This document shows, in pieces, positions 5,292-6,022 of a DNA stretch of 6,022 bases. Position numbers and translations under genes: made by a program. The stretch spans positions 1 through 6,022 of the forward strand of contig CAMLGR010000211.1 in NCBI GenBank assembly GCA_946479615.1. Direction: 5' to 3'. The stretch is from an uncultured Bacteroidota bacterium. Lineage in GTDB: Bacteria > Bacteroidota > Bacteroidia > Chitinophagales > Chitinophagaceae. Within the stretch, counting starts at the first letter, position 1, and every line of letters begins with the position of its first letter. The notes under the pieces were generated by a model that saw only the letters and a list, made by a program, of their open reading frames with translations, was not told the DNA's origin and did no database searches.

Positions 5292-6022
5292 TTAGTTATT
5301 CTCCCCTCTCTGCGGTTCCGATCTTTGTTCAGGTTTTGGAATCAACACCTTTCTTGACAATTTAAATTTACCTGTCTTCGGATCTGTACCGATCAGTTTT
5401 ACTTTAAACTTATCTCCTTCTTTCACGATACCATCAAGGGTTTCCAGTCTCTTCCAGCTTATTTCACTGATATGGACGAGACCTTGTTTACCAGGCAGGA
5501 ATTCAACAAAAGCACCGAATGGCATCACTGATTTTACAGTTGAATCGTATACGTCTCCCACTACAGGAACGGCTACGATACCTTTGATCCATGCTTCTGC
5601 TTTCTGTACGCCTTCTTTATTAACGCCAAACACGCTTACTTCACCCATATTGTTCACTTCCTCAATATTGATGGTAGTGCCTGTCTCACGCTGCATTTCC
5701 TGGATGATCTTTCCGCCGGGTCCGATCACTGCACCGATGAATTCACGCTCGATATACATTTTGATCATACGTGGTGAATGCGGCTTTACTTCGTTTCTTG
5801 CTTCCGGTATGCAATTATACATCGCATCGAGAATATGCAAACGGCCACGCCGTGCCTGGTCAAGCGCCTGCTGCATTACTTCCATTTTCAATCCGTCTAC
5901 TTTGATATCCATCTGTACACCACAAATGCCATCTCTGGTGCCGGTTACTTTAAAATCCATATCTCCCAAATGATCTTCATCACCAAGAATATCCGATAGA
6001 ATTGCAAATTGATCTCCTTTGG
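5292..6022 (-). CDS. pnp: Polynucleotide phosphorylase PNPase, 3' part (5' end outside window)
   Basis: PNPase is a cytoplasmic 3'-5' exoribonuclease that degrades RNA phosphorolytically to nucleoside diphosphates, acting as a trimer. The window holds 242 C-terminal residues, with the frame open to the right edge. The fragment begins [24 protein letters not shown], the end of the second RNase PH domain. It includes the catalytic or metal-binding acidic residues equivalent to E. coli Asp486 and Asp492, and the Lys of DMDFK. Then come the linker helix (LHILDAM), a KH domain with the GPGG loop in [14 protein letters not shown], and an S1 domain ([33 protein letters not shown]). A short polar tail, [15 protein letters not shown], ends the protein, and no long RNase E-binding extension is seen. 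The apparent start at 5969 is an internal TTG within the catalytic motif and should not be used. A terminator follows. Confidence 0.97.
   Translation of the reverse strand, partial: KGDQFAILSDILGDEDHLGDMDFKVTGTRDGICGVQMDIKVDGLKMEVMQQALDQARRGRLHILDAMYNCIPEARNEVKPHSPRMIKMYIEREFIGAVIGPGGKIIQEMQRETGTTINIEEVNNMGEVSVFGVNKEGVQKAEAWIKGIVAVPVVGDVYDSTVKSVMPFGAFVEFLPGKQGLVHISEISWKRLETLDGIVKEGDKFKVKLIGTDPKTGKFKLSRKVLIPKPEQRSEPQRGENN

Overview
The window looks like ordinary chromosomal housekeeping DNA of a Bacteroidota bacterium, most likely near the Chitinophagaceae (inference). The proteins resemble that phylum, Shine-Dalgarno sequences are mostly absent, and two intergenic spacers carry exact matches to the Bacteroidota -7 promoter element TAnnTTTG. 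I found no mobile element, phage gene, CRISPR array, rRNA or tRNA.

Layout: the 3' part of dnaG (primase) enters from the left on the + strand and stops at 1174. Everything after it is on the - strand. Read from right to left in the direction of transcription: the 3' part of pnp (polynucleotide phosphorylase) with its terminator; a perfect 39-bp inverted repeat; prmA (ribosomal protein L11 methyltransferase); plsY (glycerol-3-phosphate acyltransferase); a lipoprotein M48 metallopeptidase with its own terminator; a small DUF3052-like protein with its own promoter and terminator; and a CYTH-domain protein convergent with dnaG. The genes serve DNA replication, RNA decay, ribosome modification, phospholipid synthesis and envelope proteolysis. 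They do not form a single pathway, and the terminators split them into several transcription units.

The unexpected content is in the spacers. Four different short-period repetitive elements occur in about 6 kb: a CTYYGYG-type array after dnaG; a heptamer TCAnnnn array; a perfect 14-bp hairpin followed by a 10-bp-period GAAYGGnWTT tail; and the 39-bp inverted repeat whose arms are themselves built of CTATGTG octamers. These are the best candidates for follow-up. No novel multi-gene system is visible.
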